Positions 35,742-48,292 of a stretch of DNA of 64,000 bases are shown piece by piece. The position numbers were made by a program, and so were the translations under genes. The notes under the pieces are model-generated. The model ran no database searches. It was given only the letters and a program-made list of their open reading frames with translations, and was not told the origin of the DNA. Position 1 is the stretch's first letter. The number at the start of each line of letters is the position of its first letter. The DNA comes from Periplaneta americana (Eukaryota; Arthropoda; Insecta; Blattodea; Blattidae), in the NCBI RefSeq assembly GCF_040183065.1, contig NC_091120.1:73820708-73884707 (forward strand), in the 5' to 3' direction.

Positions 35742-38700
35742 TCAGTTCTGAACAGTTACAGATTTATTTATACTAGGATTCAGATTTATAAGCTGATTAC
35801 TGCTTTCTGCAAGTTCTACTATAGATACTCTTCCTCTCTGCTTCACAAATTTCGCTACAGCTTCTAGTTCTTCATTTGATATGTAGATAAATTTTCCTCG
35901 ATCGTCCACAACCCCTGAAAAATTAAACTCAATTAGCAATTGTTCATTTGACACAGTATGTACTTTAATCTTTCAATAATGGAATCGTCACAGTAACTAT
36001 AATGGCCTGCATAATACCTGCAAGTATTCCTTCAGCTTGGAGTTCGTGGATTCTATCAATAACATTTTGAGTCTTCAATTTAAAATGAGCAGCCAAATCT
36101 TCCAATACAACTACTTTCATATTCTGTAACAAACATAAGGTATATAGTCTATTAATTATTTAGAAAGTAAATGTTTCCTTATACTACGCAGAATGAATCA
36201 GTTCATATTCAACTGATAAAGTACATTTACTTTTTTCACAACTGGATAATTAATACATGATTCTTATTCTCATTGCTTAGACCCAATTTTAATTATAAAT
36301 AATTTGCAGTAAATTGTGCATCTATTGCGTTTTTTTTTCTCACGAAATATTTTATCTGAATTTATATTGAAGATTATGGCTAAAACTATGACTAGTTGAA
36401 AATGAAATTTGTAATATATGATATAGAGCAAAGCACATATTTTAGAATCATTATTTGTCCAGAATCATTTCACCTATTCCTTATTACCTTACTAGTATTG
36501 CCTCATGAGGATGTTTCCAAACCTTGTCAATCCTCTCTCTCTCTATCTGGAAATCAGATACAAGTAAATTTCTATTGACATCTAAAATACCTTAATGTAG
36601 TTGATAAATTCTTGTAGCAGATTGTTTTGTTCATCTTCTCCTCCGCCTTCCTCATAACCCTCTTCCTCCACACTGAATGCAGCTTTCATTTTTAAATACT
36701 CTTCATGTTCTTGACGTTCCTTCTCTTCTCGTAATTTTCTCTCTTCTTCAAGCCGCCGTTCTTCTTCTTGTTTTTCTCTTTCTGCAGATTTAAGTCTTTC
36801 TTCCTCAGCCTGTTCTTGCCTTTTTCTCTTGTCCTCCCTGGATCTCTCTTCTGCCTAAACACATGAAAACGATTTTGAAAGTAAGTGGGTTCCCAAAAGT
36901 AAATATATCAAAAATATGTTCTGCAGATATCAAATATGAAATCTACCTCTCGTTGAGCTTTACGTTCTGCCTTTGCTTCTAGCTTGGCTCTCTTTTTTGC
37001 TCCTATTTTCCCGTCTGGCAATTCAATGTCTTCACCCACATCTTGTACAGCTTCATCTTCTTCATCAGCATCAATCTGTTGACGAGCTGTGCACAAAAAA
37101 AAGTACAAATTTACAAACGTCAAAGTTCAAAATATTCAATAAAATAAGAGTCAAATTTAATCTCACAAACACATAACATTAAAATAAAATACAACTGATC
37201 TATCTATAACCGAATAAGAATCTACGTATAAAATGTATGATTTTATTAATGTTTTAAATAAAATATTTAACTTAATAACATTAGAAGTGCTTCAGTGGCT
37301 AGTCATGATAATATCTTTGAAAAATATTGGAGTGCAAGAGGTCTAATGACTTTATTGTCAAACGCCTGGCATTAGAAAACAACAACATACCGTAACATTA
37401 GAAGTAAGTTATATTAAGATCTAATTCTTAAAAGCTCATGGTGATGATTATACTAACAAAAGAATCGAACATTTTTACATATTAATACGAATTTTATATA
37501 TTGATTACAACTAAATTAAATCAGATTATATTCTTGGTTACACACGGATCTTTTTATGTCAATATAAAATATTCATGACATAGTCATTCTTCCTTGTGCT
37601 TATTGCATTTTTTTTTTTTTTTTTTCAATTTTAGTAGGTTATTTTACGACGCTTTATCAATATCTTAGATTATTTAGCGTCTGAATGAGATGAAGGTGAT
37701 AATGCCAGTGAAATGAGTCTGGGGTCCAGCACCGAAAATTAATCAGCATTTGCTCATATTGGGTTGAGGGAAAACCCCGGAAAAAAAAGCCTCAACCAGG
37801 TAACTTGTCCAAACTGGGAATCGAACCCAGGCCACCTGGTTTCGCGGCCTTGTATATGTTAAGGAATGATGAGTAAGGGACAGTAAAGAAAAGGTGGCAA
37901 TGTAATATTTCAGCTTAAAAAAAACTCGCAGAAAAAATTAACTAAAAACAACTGGCATTAAAATCTTTAATCAGAATAATCAGCTCCCTAATATCGAAAT
38001 CAGTGTCAGGTCAATGTCATTGGTTGCCACAATAACTTGATCCTTCACAATTTTGATAACAAGATTACACGTAATTGGTCAAATATATTTGTTTAAAGCC
38101 ATTTTTACTGCTTTTGTGCTTTATTAATATCAGGGACGGTGATACAACTATGATACAAGAAATATTGGATTTCTTTCAACATTGCTGTGTCTACATCTCA
38201 GAGAACGAGGATGAAAACGTAAGGGATGAGAACTGGAGAAAATGGAAGTGAAGAGATGAGAAAAAGAGAACCGAGTTAAGGAGTAAGTTAGATGCAAGTG
38301 ACATCTAGTAATTAAATTTTTAAATCTTACACCTGCCTTTTTCATTTCCTTAGATGACTCCCCTTCTCCATCATCTGAATGCTTGTGATGGAGAAACATG
38401 TGGCAGTGGTTCACTTTTTCTTAAGAATTACCTTGCAAATACATAATACTGAAGTTAAAGATCTTATATTATTTTTATCTCTGTCGGTTAGTGACTGTTA
38501 TAAAATTTCAAGTGGCTTATCTCAGTCGTGGGTGTCACTGTACCATTAAAAAGCATTACCGGTACGATCTTTCTGCCACCTCCTTGCCTCCCCATCGCAA
38601 ATGTGACGTTGCACAGAGGCAGAGAGAAAATAGCCTAGATAAGATCCTGTACGGCAACATTATGCCATTATAGAGATACACAGATTATAAAGTGTTTGTA

Positions 38701-39421
38701 ACATCTCCTACCGGGGGCGCGCTTTCGTACAGGGGCAGTGGCATTTCCTCTAAGGTTAGAGGCCAGTTTAGGTGTGTGTACTAATCGAAAATTAGGAGCT
38801 AGAAAATATTGAGAATAGGATGCATGTTTATATGACATTTTTTTTTCGATTAATACATACACACCTAACTGGGCTCTAACCTTAGAGAAATGCCACTGCC
38901 CCTGTACGGAAGCGCGTCCCAATAAAGAAACAAATAAGACATTGGTCCTTTCTCTTCCATTACATCATACATCTCCATCGTATCTTTAAAATTACCGGCT
39001 GCTGCTTAACTAAATTTTAAGTTTCATATGGAATACTAAAATTTATACGGAATTACCTGCAGCTCTTAGTCGTGCTCGTGCATTGCGTGCACCTACAGCT
39101 CTTCTGGGTACTTGTCCATCATGAGCCCTCGGTTGAGGCACACCTCTTGCAGGGGGTGCTTCTATCACTGTCAAATAGTAATTTGTAATTACTTCATTAA
39201 ATAATACAACTCTAAACACGCCCTGTTTCTCAAGTAGCTGAATGTATGACATTTGCGAAAAAGTGACATAACCTAAGAAGTTACCAGATGGTTACGATAG
39301 GTATGCATAATACATTCCAAATATTAGAATTACCTTGTGCATTGCGTTGCTTCAAAAGTGCAACGATAAATATAACTACAATCAATCCAGATGCAAGAGA
39401 AAGTAAAAACACTATATCCAT
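35742..39421 (-). CDS. DDRGK1: DDRGK1 (UFBP1), ER-membrane adaptor of UFM1 conjugation (six exons)
   Basis: Exons in transcript order: 39421-39334, 39167-39057, 37086-36947, 36854-36591, 36123-36018, 35914-35742. All junctions are GT-AG and in phase. The sum is 882 nt, giving 293 residues (human 314). The N-terminus has one hydrophobic segment (about residues 2-22) that anchors it in the ER membrane. A basic linker follows, then a long charged Glu/Arg/Lys coiled coil (about 95-180), a region [15 protein letters not shown] typical of the family, and a C-terminal winged-helix/PCI part. The eponymous DDRGKFIYI is at 240-248, followed by [19 protein letters not shown]. Family knowledge: it binds UFL1 and CDK5RAP3 and directs UFMylation of ribosomes at the ER. 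A probable AATAAA lies on the minus strand near 35467-35473. Its promoter is shared head to head with TMED. Confidence 0.95.
37595..37850 (-). repeat. tRNA-derived SINE in DDRGK1 intron 2
   Basis: On the minus strand, cctgggttcgattccc (box B, complement near 37818-37833) follows a tRNA-like head. The body includes the complements of ccccggaaaaaaaagcctca, gtgataatgccagtgaaatg and ttttacgacgctttatcaat, ending in a (T)n on + that is the poly(A) tail. The same family occurs at 53575-53825. Confidence 0.8.
38711..38920. mobile_element. Foldback MITE with about 80-bp arms
   Basis: The left arm 38712-38792 (tacaggggcagtggcatttc, aaggttagaggccagtttag, gtgtgtgtactaatcg) is matched by the complement of 38838-38920 with few differences. 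The loop is about 50 bp and AT-rich. No coding potential. It lies in DDRGK1 intron 1-2 territory (between exons 39167-39057 and 37086-36947). Confidence 0.8.
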
Positions 39422-39746
39422 CGCTTTCAATTACATTAACGACCAAGGAAGTCTATAACGCTCAATATGTGACGTTGGTCACACTGAAAATCAACAGTAA
39501 ATACAGCTGCTAAAATGTTATTTAGTGACACTTAAATAATATAATGAACATTAATTCAAATTAACGACAGATATGTATATTTTATTCTATTTAAATAGAT
39601 ACATTCGCAATAACTTAATACTTAAATTTAATAAAATTGTAAATTTATAAACAGTTGAAGTGCAAGGATTACAAGCCGGTCACTCCTTCCGGTGGGTGAC
39701 GTGTATAACCTGTTTTGTGTACCTGTGTGTGAATTCTGCGTACAAT
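39422..39746. promoter_or_regulatory. Bidirectional promoter between DDRGK1 and TMED
   Basis: Only 325 bp separate the two divergent start codons. Motifs seen: tgacgttggtca at 39470-39481 (CRE-like half site plus inverted gtca), tgacgtgt at 39697-39704 (core of the UPRE/CREB3-family site used for secretory genes), and an ETS-like ccttccgg at 39684-39691. No TATA box at a suitable distance is obvious. The function of the motifs is inferred from sequence only. Confidence 0.6.
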
Positions 39747-42700
39747 ATGTCGAAATTACTGAGCCTCTTAACAAGTTTTGTATTAATATTACCTTTGTCA
39801 TCAGCATTATATTTCCATATAGCAGAAACGGAAAGAAAATGTTTTATTGAGGAAATACCAGATGAAACGACTGTCATTGGTGGGTATTATTTAATGTCTT
39901 GAAGTCTCTTCTTCTCTTCAGTGTTCTGCAATTAAAATACACGTACGGAGCTTTATAATAACCTTTAAATTAATTTTTTTTTCAGTTAATTATAAAGTCG
40001 AACTGTTTGATCCGAAGACTGGGGGTTTTATGCCTTCTAGTCCAGGTATTGGCATGCATGTAGAAGCACGAGATCCGGACGACAAAACAATTCTTTCTAG
40101 AGTAAGTTAATAGCTGTTTTTTTTATTTTAGGATACTGTAATATCACGGTTCACAATGCAATAAATGAATGCAGCGTTGGATATAATGATTATAATTAAC
40201 ATTGCAGGTTTATAGCTCGGAAGGAAGGATTTCATTTACATCGCATACTCCTGGCGAGCATGTCATTTGCCTGTATTCCAACAGTAGTAACTGGTTTAGT
40301 GGTACTCAGTTGGTAAGTAATTAGGTCTACATGATATGGAGACATTTTTGGTGAAGTCATTACAGTAGACGTATTATTTTTGTAAGGTTATCAACATATT
40401 TCTCAGATATGTCGATATGGAATTTGTGCATTAATAACTGCAAACTTTAGTTTATGTCATAAACAGTCATACCATCATATTAAATGATAAAGACATGAAT
40501 GTCATTTCGTAACACTTCGTAAAATGACTCGGATAGACTAGAAAACTGCAGTGAGCAGGGGCAATGTGTACTTAAACCGTTTTAGCATAAATTTGACCCA
40601 CATAAAATACTTTGATGAATGTTACTTATGTCCCGCCCACTATAGGAGGGATAGGCCAGTTTTACACTAATCCTAAACATTTAGTATAACTTGTTGCTTG
40701 TGTAGATGAAACGAGCATTGAGCGAATTCCGCCGATTTTCGAATAGACATCGACGCACTTGAACTGCCAACATAGAAAACAAAAAATCACACTCAATCGC
40801 TTTCATTTTCATCTTGACGGGATAATAAAAGCCTAAACTAACCTAACCTAAGTGCCTCGGTGTCTATTCCAAAATCGGCGGAAGTCGCTCAACGCTCGTT
40901 TAACCAATATTCGTTCAGTGGGCGGTGGATACTCTACATTGACCAATACTTTTAACAAGTAGTATATTAATACGAGGGTCAGTCAAATGAAAACGAGAAA
41001 TAATTTTTTTTTTTCCACAGAGGAATTTTATTTCTCAAAATAATCTCCATCAGTGTTTAGGCACTTATCCCACCTGCTCACTAGATTTTTGATACCTTGT
41101 TCATAAAAGTCTTTTGGCTGCTGATGGCACCACTGCTGCACTGCCTCAATCACGTCACTGTCGCAAACTGGCGTCCTCCCAGGTCACTTTTGAAATTTCC
41201 GAAAATCTGGAAGTTGCAAGGTGACAAGTCTGGGCTGTAAGGGGAATGTTCGAGCACCTCACAGCCAGGTCCCGAATGGTGTCCATGGTGTGCCGATCTG
41301 TTTGTGGTCGCGCATTGTCGTGTAACGAAATGATACCCTTCACGCAAACGTCTAGGTCGCTTGTTTTTGACGGCATGACACAATTCAGTACGGAGGATTT
41401 CGGAGTATCGAGCGGAGGGGACAGATTCTCCTCTCTCCATGAAGTGGCAGAGTAATGGACCCTCTGAGTTAAAGAACGGCATGAGCATCACCTTGTCTGC
41501 AGTTGTGAAATTTCTGAACTTTTTTGGGCATGGTGATGTGTCGTGTTTCCACTGCATGCTGTGTCGCTTGCTCTATGGTTCATAGTGCTTGCACCATGTT
41601 TCATCCACTGTCACATTATGTTCCAAGAAAGCCTCCCCCTCTCCTGTTCATAACGCATCAGATTTTGCAAACTCAGTCACATTCGGTGTTGTTTCTGCTC
41701 ACTTGTGAGACAGTTTGGCACTCACTTCACGGTACTTCAGTCGGCCGTGGATTATTGAGTATGCAGATCCATGACTGATATTCAGGTTCTGAGCCACTTC
41801 GTCCACTGTGCACCTCCGATCTGCCCGGATGAGATTGTCTGTTACAACAGCAATTTTTTCTGTGATGACTATGTGGAACTGGCCAGGGTGTGGGTCGTCC
41901 TCCAGTGATGTTCACCCTCGTTGGTATTGCTTTGTCCACTCATACACTCGGGCACGTGACATGCAGTTGTCCACATACACTTTCTTCATACTGTGATGAA
42001 TTTCATTTGGTGAAATGCCTTGGGTGGCTAGAAACTGCACCACACTATGCTGTGAGAACTTGGACACTCCTGTTACTGTGAACGTCATCTTCGTCTTACT
42101 GCTGCTCATCACTCCCTGCGCATGCAGGTTGGCCAACCTCAGACAATATGGCTCTCAGTGAGCTCCAAAATTTTTCCCCATGGCGGCATGTAACCTAATT
42201 GTTGGCAACCATTTTCTCGTTTTCATTTGACTGACCCTTGTATCATTACTTTTGTCATCAGTGTTATATTTTTATATAGTAGAAGCAGAGAGAAAAGTTT
42301 TTATTGAGGAAATGCCAGATGAAACGACTGTCATTGGTGGGTATTAGTCAGTGTCTTATATCACTCTGTATCTACCTTCCTTGTATTGTATTTTTGCTCC
42401 AGAAATTCAATATATACGGAATAAAAATAACATTTTACCAGGGAGCTCATTTCAGCTGTTCTCCTTCATTTTCTATATAGGTTATTCGAGTGATTTTTGC
42501 AAAGTCCTACGAAATGGCATTCCTGTGCATAAGATTGACAAATTAGAAACAATAAGACATTAGGAGAAGCAAATAATAATAATAAATACCTACATTGTAA
42601 TGTCACTAAGCACAATGTTGGTGATTGATATTACCAGTCTGTGAATATTGAGTGTGACTGAATTCTACATTTTCTATAGGCCTAAAACTTTTCAGATTAA

Positions 42701-45700
42701 GATGCTATGTGCCAAAATACATGAAAGAAATTCGCCGAAGTTAACTGAAGTTAACTGCAGATTACTGAAACAGTGGATACAAAGTCCACTGATAAGAGGG
42801 GATTGCTAAAGGCCTATTAGATTCACGTAGATTAAATCTACACTAATGTATTGTAGTTCGTACAGTTATAATCGTTCAAAGTAAAATACAGGGTTGTGAT
42901 GAAATATAAGTTTAATACCATGCTCTCTTACATGTTTGTGTTTGGACATCTTTCTCCATAAATCTGAGAACATTATGCTATTAATGGATTTTGAAAGATT
43001 CCAATTTTTCAGCCAATTTGAGATAATTACAACCCTGATTTGTGAGTGACGTGGCTTTTGGATATTTAGCAGTAAAGTTGAAAGTTTAGATAAAAATTAA
43101 TTAAATTTACAAAAAGTGTTGTTCATCTTTTGCTTTCTGGAGTGTAGAAGAATTGGGGCATGACAGAAGGAGACTGAAATAGAATTGTCTGAAAGTAGAT
43201 GGGAGAAGGGATATGTTTGCAATACATAGTGTACATTGGAGTTACGTTTATTTTTCAGCGTGTTCATCTAGATATACAAGTGGGTGAGCATGCTATTGAT
43301 TATGCCAATGTCGCGCAAAAAGAAAAGTTATCTGAACTCCAGCTCAGAGTAAGACAGCTTCTGGATCAAGTGGAACAAATAACAAAGGAACAAAATTACC
43401 AGAGGGTATGTAGTGACACATGTTTTGAATGTCTTTATTCTACTTATTTTCAAATAAGAAATAGGCCAAGTTTTTAATAGATTATTTCATTATTTATCTG
43501 TTCATGTAAATCTTTGAATTTTTCATTTAACAGTTCATGTGTGCATGAACAGATTTTGAACGAATTTGTGAGCATGCACTAAAATTCTGGACTATTGCTA
43601 AACTAAATTTAGGCCTATGCATTACATGCAAATTTTTACTCTTGCTAATTATAAATCATTGTAATATACTTATGGATAGTCCTTGTTATGAAAGTAGGAA
43701 TTAATAGCTGGAGGGACAGGCAGGGCAAATTAAAGTCTGGCAAGTGGACTTTTGCATAAATAATGACGCGTTTATTTACGGAAATGAAGAGAATCTTAAT
43801 TAAATTTTGGAGCAGTTGCTCAAAATTTCCTCCAGTACATTTTAAACATGAGGTGGAAAAACTCAGTGCACTAATTGCACGTCAACCTCACAGCTGGCAA
43901 TGTAGGTTTGCTTTAAAGTTGGCCAATGATGCGTGGGTTTATCTTATTATTTACCACACATGCGACATAACTGAGGCCTTGAAATATAGCAAAGGCCAAA
44001 AATAAGAAATACAGTTATTTGAGAAAAGCTGATACTACTAAGACCTGTGGAATATTGTTCAGCATCATGTAATGATCATGGTTTGAATTGCTTACAGGTC
44101 TCATGGCACTTTCCCATATTGACAGGTAACCAGCAAATATCAGTGTGAAAATCTAAAAAAAAAAATAAAATGGCACTTAGCACCTTTGATATTTCAAAGT
44201 CTCAATTCTGCTCACACTTTACTTTGTCAGCTAAGTTAGGATGCCGGTATTTTAAATCCAAGATTTGGAAGGCTATCAACATGATGATACTACTAACTCT
44301 ATTCAGAAATATATGTATTTTTAAAACATGGTTAGATATACAGCACAGCAACACATTTTCCTCATTAAAACATATCTACTAAGAAGTCGTACGAATTATG
44401 TTTATGCAAGTTTCATGGCACTTCCCAGAGACTACACAACCATTGAAACATTGTGTTGTTAAATTATTTAATGAGTGCTGAGAAACAGGTTCTATTCTTG
44501 ATAAGAACAAACATTGTACACGGATAATACGCAATATTGGTGAAGATGAGCTCTAGCGAGTGTCTCAGAACTTCATATATCGCTGCACCATGCATAGAAC
44601 ATATTGGAGGGCATTTTGAGCAAGTCCTTTGAAATTCAGGAAAGATTCTTTCCATTTTCTTAAATAAATAATACACTACATCTTCGAAATATCAGTTGTC
44701 AGTGCCATGAGATGATAATATTCTTATCTGTGAGAGCTGGTAATCTGCTAAGAGACAGCAAAAGTTCCTGTCTTTTAGTTAGACTCGCTCTGTAGTTCTT
44801 TCTTCTTTTTTCTTCAAAAGGATACGACAATGTTAGATTAGAAGTTACACTGGCAAGAGTATGTCTATATGGATCTGCAAATTATGGGAGTGAATTGTGT
44901 GGTGTTTCTTCCTTTTTTATTTTTTGACAACAAATATTTAATGTCTGTACATAATTATTGTTTAATCGTATTTGGTATGTTTATGTATGGAATATTATTA
45001 TTATTTTTTTTTAATGTTTTCATTGTGTGTGTTTTGCTTGTCTTTTGTTTGCTATGTTATAACTTCGACTATGATCAGGGAGCTCACTGAAAATATCTGT
45101 AGGCCTATTAGTTCATAATCCTTTCAGAGAAGGAATGATCAGAGATTTAAGTCGTGTACTACGTTTTCATGGAGTATTCAATTCGATCTGAATATGATCC
45201 CTGTTTTCATGCAATTTTCGATACATATTGAAAACTATCTAAGCTGAAGTTTCGAAAGTAGTTATGTTGGTTAACATGTCATTGACAAATTAGCGTGTTG
45301 GTCACTTTGTAGGCATTAGCTATAAACAATGTTGTGTTTTCCAAATGTGGCGCATGAAAATTTAATATTCTGGCTGTTAATGAATAGTGGTAATATTGAC
45401 TTTTAGGAAAACACGAAATATTATGTTTTACAACACTCTTTTTCAACATACATATTTCCCTCGCTGTTGGTAAAACAGCTGACACATCAAACAAATGACG
45501 ATTGCTCACACGCTTAGCGTATTGAGATAGAAAATTGAATACGATACCCATTTTCATGGAACTCAATTCGAACTGAATACGATCTGATCCCACTTTGTAA
45601 GTGTATTGACCATAAGACTCAGATCGAATTGAATCCCCGTTTTCATGAAGATTTCAATACGGTAAGTGTATTCAGATCGATCTGAATACTCTATGATAAC

Positions 45701-46130
45701 GTAGTGATGGAAAGAGAATGATAATGGAACGTTCTTTAATTAAAGTTTACTTCATTTCAGTTTATACATAATTCTTATTTCTATGAAAGTGTTTTGATTT
45801 GGTTTGTAATTAGTGTAAATTCTGAGCGTCATAACTCATAAAAGAAATCAAAACATAAATGCATATTGCAAAATGTATCATTTGGATTTTATTTTATTTG
45901 ATACGAAAAAGAGTCGCATTTTATTTTTGTGGTGAAACTTTGTTCTTATTGCATTATTGAATGAACGACTTGTTTTTCAGTATCGAGAAGAACGCTTCCG
46001 GCAAACTAGTGAAAGTACCAATCAGAGAGTCTTGTGGTGGTCCATTACTCAGACGTGCATTCTATTGGTCATGGGTGCTTGGCAGATGCGACATCTCAAA
46101 AGTTTCTTTGAAGCAAAGAAGTTGGTGTAA
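39747..46130 (+). CDS. TMED9: p24 cargo receptor, TMED9/TMED4 type (Drosophila eclair), five exons
   Basis: Exons: 39747-39879, 39986-40101, 40208-40312, 43259-43405, 45981-46130. GT-AG throughout, phases consistent, 651 nt, 216 residues, close to human TMED9/TMED4. Signal peptide is residues 1-20 ([20 protein letters not shown]). The GOLD domain has the disulfide pair C32 and C104 ([25 protein letters not shown]). The coiled coil is in exon 4 ([20 protein letters not shown]). One transmembrane helix lies in exon 5, and the tail ends FFEAKKLV with the FF and KK signals for COPII/COPI cycling. Role: ER-Golgi vesicle cargo receptor. An in-frame ATG at 39660 exists, but the 39747 start gives the proper signal peptide. 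AATAAA signals lie at 46757 and 47749. Symbol assigned by similarity; a TMED4 or eca name is equally defensible. Confidence 0.93.
40629..40929. mobile_element. Foldback MITE in TMED intron 3
   Basis: Inverted arms: the segments gtcccgcccact, acgagcattgagcgaattcc and gattttcgaatagacatcga (40631-40750) pair with the complement of 40853-40928. Loop about 90 bp, containing a short cctaacctaa run. No ORF. Confidence 0.75.
40973..42240 (-). mobile_element. mariner transposon, nearly full length, decayed
   Basis: 1268 bp, inverted ends (gagggtcagtcaaatgaaaa and its complement), TA on both sides. Minus-strand transposase: N-terminal HTH from about 42090 ([20 protein letters not shown] ... [15 protein letters not shown]), second HTH about 41830-41770 ([20 protein letters not shown]), VTVDETW (first catalytic D, about 41605), HDNARPQTD (about 41330), and [10 protein letters not shown] (about 41245). 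Frame breaks make it inactive. It sits inside the duplicated TMED exon 1 copy. Confidence 0.9.
42241..42365 (+). pseudogene. Duplicated copy of TMED exon 1 inside TMED intron 3
   Basis: The sequence from ttttgtcatcag to tcattggtgggtatta repeats TMED exon 1 with its donor site. Translated, [20 protein letters not shown] followed by [10 protein letters not shown] stays open and matches residues of the true exon, but the conserved disulfide cysteine (C32) is replaced by valine. The other half of the copy (cttttaacaag..tatattaata, about 40947-40972) lies on the far side of the mariner, so the mariner landed in an existing duplicate. The start codon is not preserved. Splicing it in after exon 3 via tcatcag (42251-42257 region) would meet a stop within a few codons. 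Confidence 0.85.
42366..43258. other. Remaining TMED intron 3
   Basis: No recognisable element. A (AAT)-rich patch occurs near 42570-42585. The open frame at 42351-42563 is unsupported. Confidence 0.5.
43690..44770. repeat. Degenerate inverted repeat in TMED intron 4
   Basis: About 43755-43880 (gtttatttacggaaatgaag, ttgctcaaaatttcctcca) is similar to the complement of about 44570-44690 (ttatttaagaaaatggaaag, ttgctcaaaatgccctcca). Motifs around tcatggcacttcc also recur at 44100 and 44412, with the complement near 44705. Probably an old foldback transposon; no transposase is readable. Confidence 0.4.
45161..45703. mobile_element. MITE-like element with inverted ends
   Basis: Left end acgttttcatggagtattca and following ttcgatctgaata are matched by the complement of the right end (ttcagatcgatctgaatact, ctatgataacgt). 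Variants of gttttcatg..attcaattcgatctga recur inside (45200, 45550, 45640), so the subterminal region is repetitive. The minus-strand open frame 45593-45279 (104 aa) has no family I can name. Confidence 0.65.
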
Positions 46131-48292
46131 CGTGATTTTAAATGCGGAAATAGGAAAGAAACATTGTAAATACATTCATATTCGAAACATTGATGGTAAT
46201 GAATGTTACATTTGTTCATTTTGTGGCGTAAATTTTGATATTACGCAAAATGAAATACAAGTCTTTTTCATTACAAGCAGATTCAGGAGTTGTTTTTCAA
46301 ATTATACGGAGAAACTAGGATACCTAAAAACATGGGAAATGGGAAATTGCTAATGCACATTCTGTACATATCTGAACATCATCCCATTTTCTACATCTAT
46401 CTCAAACTTGAGCACCTCGCCTTGTTCTTCAGCAAAATATATTTCAAATGTAATATTTAATATCAACAAACCATGAAAACATTGTTTCGTACAAATTGTG
46501 AGAATGTTCAACAATTTTCTCTTCAGTTCTGTCTGTAGGAGTTACAATGAAAATTAATTTAAGTGGTTATTTCATGAAATCATAAGTTATGTAAAATAAG
46601 ATACTTGAAAAGGTGTGTGTGATAAATCGTATGTAATAAGTGTGTGTTAAGTTAATTTATGTAAAATTAACAGTGCTGTCAAAATTTAAATGCAAGATTT
46701 CTATGTCTTTCTTCTTTTGTCTGCAGTCACTTAACTTTGGAGCTGTATTTGCCAAAAATAAAGTTGAATTTTCCATTATTAAAATTGCATTTCTAAATAA
46801 TTAGAACTGTAATATTGAAGTGTTAGAAAATTTCATTTCATTTCCGAAAGAAGTTTCGTTCCTAAAATAGAATGTGTTGAGATACAAGTATTTAGGAAAA
46901 AAAAAAATAGTTAAACATTGAGTTATAAAAGTGAATAAAACATGTTTTAGGTAAGGTTCGGTTCTAACAATATTATTCAGCTAACACTGAATTTATGGTA
47001 CTGAAAGTTCAGTATTTCTTCAGACCCATTCAACCATCAAGACTGAAAAGTTGCCTGATGATGCTTTTTCATTTTTGTAATGTTAGTATTCAGAATATTT
47101 AAATATGAAGCTATTTGGTTATAACCAAGTACATCGTGTAAGTCAAATATGAATACCAAAAGAATATATTATATTGATTGCAATTATTGAACAGTTTAAT
47201 CTCCTGGTGACTTTTTTTTATGCGAAAGAAGTTTCTGTACAGATCTCGTATTTTATCTGTCTCTGTGCAACGTTACATTTGCGGTGGGAAGGAAGGAGAT
47301 AGGAGGAAAGTTGTAATGCTTTTCAACATGCTGACGCTCACGTTGTAAAATAAACCACTTAAAATTTAACGCCTTCTGACAGGCAGAGATATACCAGTAA
47401 TACGAGATCTGTAAATAATAACTATAAGGAATTTATAGATTTCACAAAAATACATATTTAATTTCAATTGCTCTGTTTGAGTTCCTTTTGGATGAGAAAA
47501 AAACTTTGAAAAGGTTATTTGTGTGAATCTCTTTGCAATATTATTTTTACATTAATTTTTAATATAAATGAGCACATATCCATATTCTTTATTTAAAAAT
47601 TTCTTGAAACCTTTCTTCATATGTCCGACAGAATGTAGACTAATCATAGTCTGTTTTGGTTTTATGTAAATATTGCATTTTGTAATTTATGAAATTTTCA
47701 TTGTTCTTAGGCACTTGCAAGAAATGTTCTTTGTCCACTGTGGTTAAAAATAAAGTGAATATTTGGAGATAAAAATATTTGTTTTATGTTTTTGGTATAT
47801 GCTACCTACACCCTCTTCTGTGGGAAAAATTTGTTGCTCACTTATACTGTATGTGCATCAGCTGCTGTTGAATTTATGATTAGAATTCTTCGGAGTTCAC
47901 ACTGAGTCATTGAACTGTGAAGTTGCCATTCGGTGTCAAGATTACTCTACTTATTCAATCAGTCACAGACGTATATAATTGCCTTGTTTATAGTATAGAT
48001 GTAAGGATATAAATGTGCATTTCTCCCTTCACAATAATTACAAGATATTCTCTACACAGCTTTTGGCTTGCATAGGTACCATCCGACCTCATTCTATCTC
48101 CAATACAAGAAAACCACTGATAAAATTCTCGATAGCCCTTTTTTTTTTTAACTGCCTTTCAATGATAAATTAGTATATATATGGATATATTTTTTATTTT
48201 CATGTCAGCAATATATTCGTGTAATGTGAATCTCCAGCTTTCTCCAATCTTTCCTATTTTCTGCCTTCCTCTTTGTTTCCTCATATGATCCA
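46131..48292 (+). other. Probable TMED 3' UTR and intergenic DNA
   Basis: AT-rich, with AATAAA at 46757 and 47749. No transposon ends found. The open frame that overlaps the last exon (45961-46353) is an out-of-frame shadow. Confidence 0.45.

Noticed and set aside
39660-39902. Earlier in-frame start for TMED at 39660
   Set aside because: It would add 29 residues before a good signal peptide, and the frame runs past the true donor. 39747 fits the family.
40832-40852. Telomere-like cctaacctaa run (insect TTAGG repeat)
   Set aside because: Only about two to three units inside the loop of a foldback MITE; too short to mean a telomeric insertion.
45961-46353. 130-aa ORF overlapping TMED exon 5
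   Set aside because: Different frame from the exon that encodes the conserved transmembrane and KKLV tail; a shadow.
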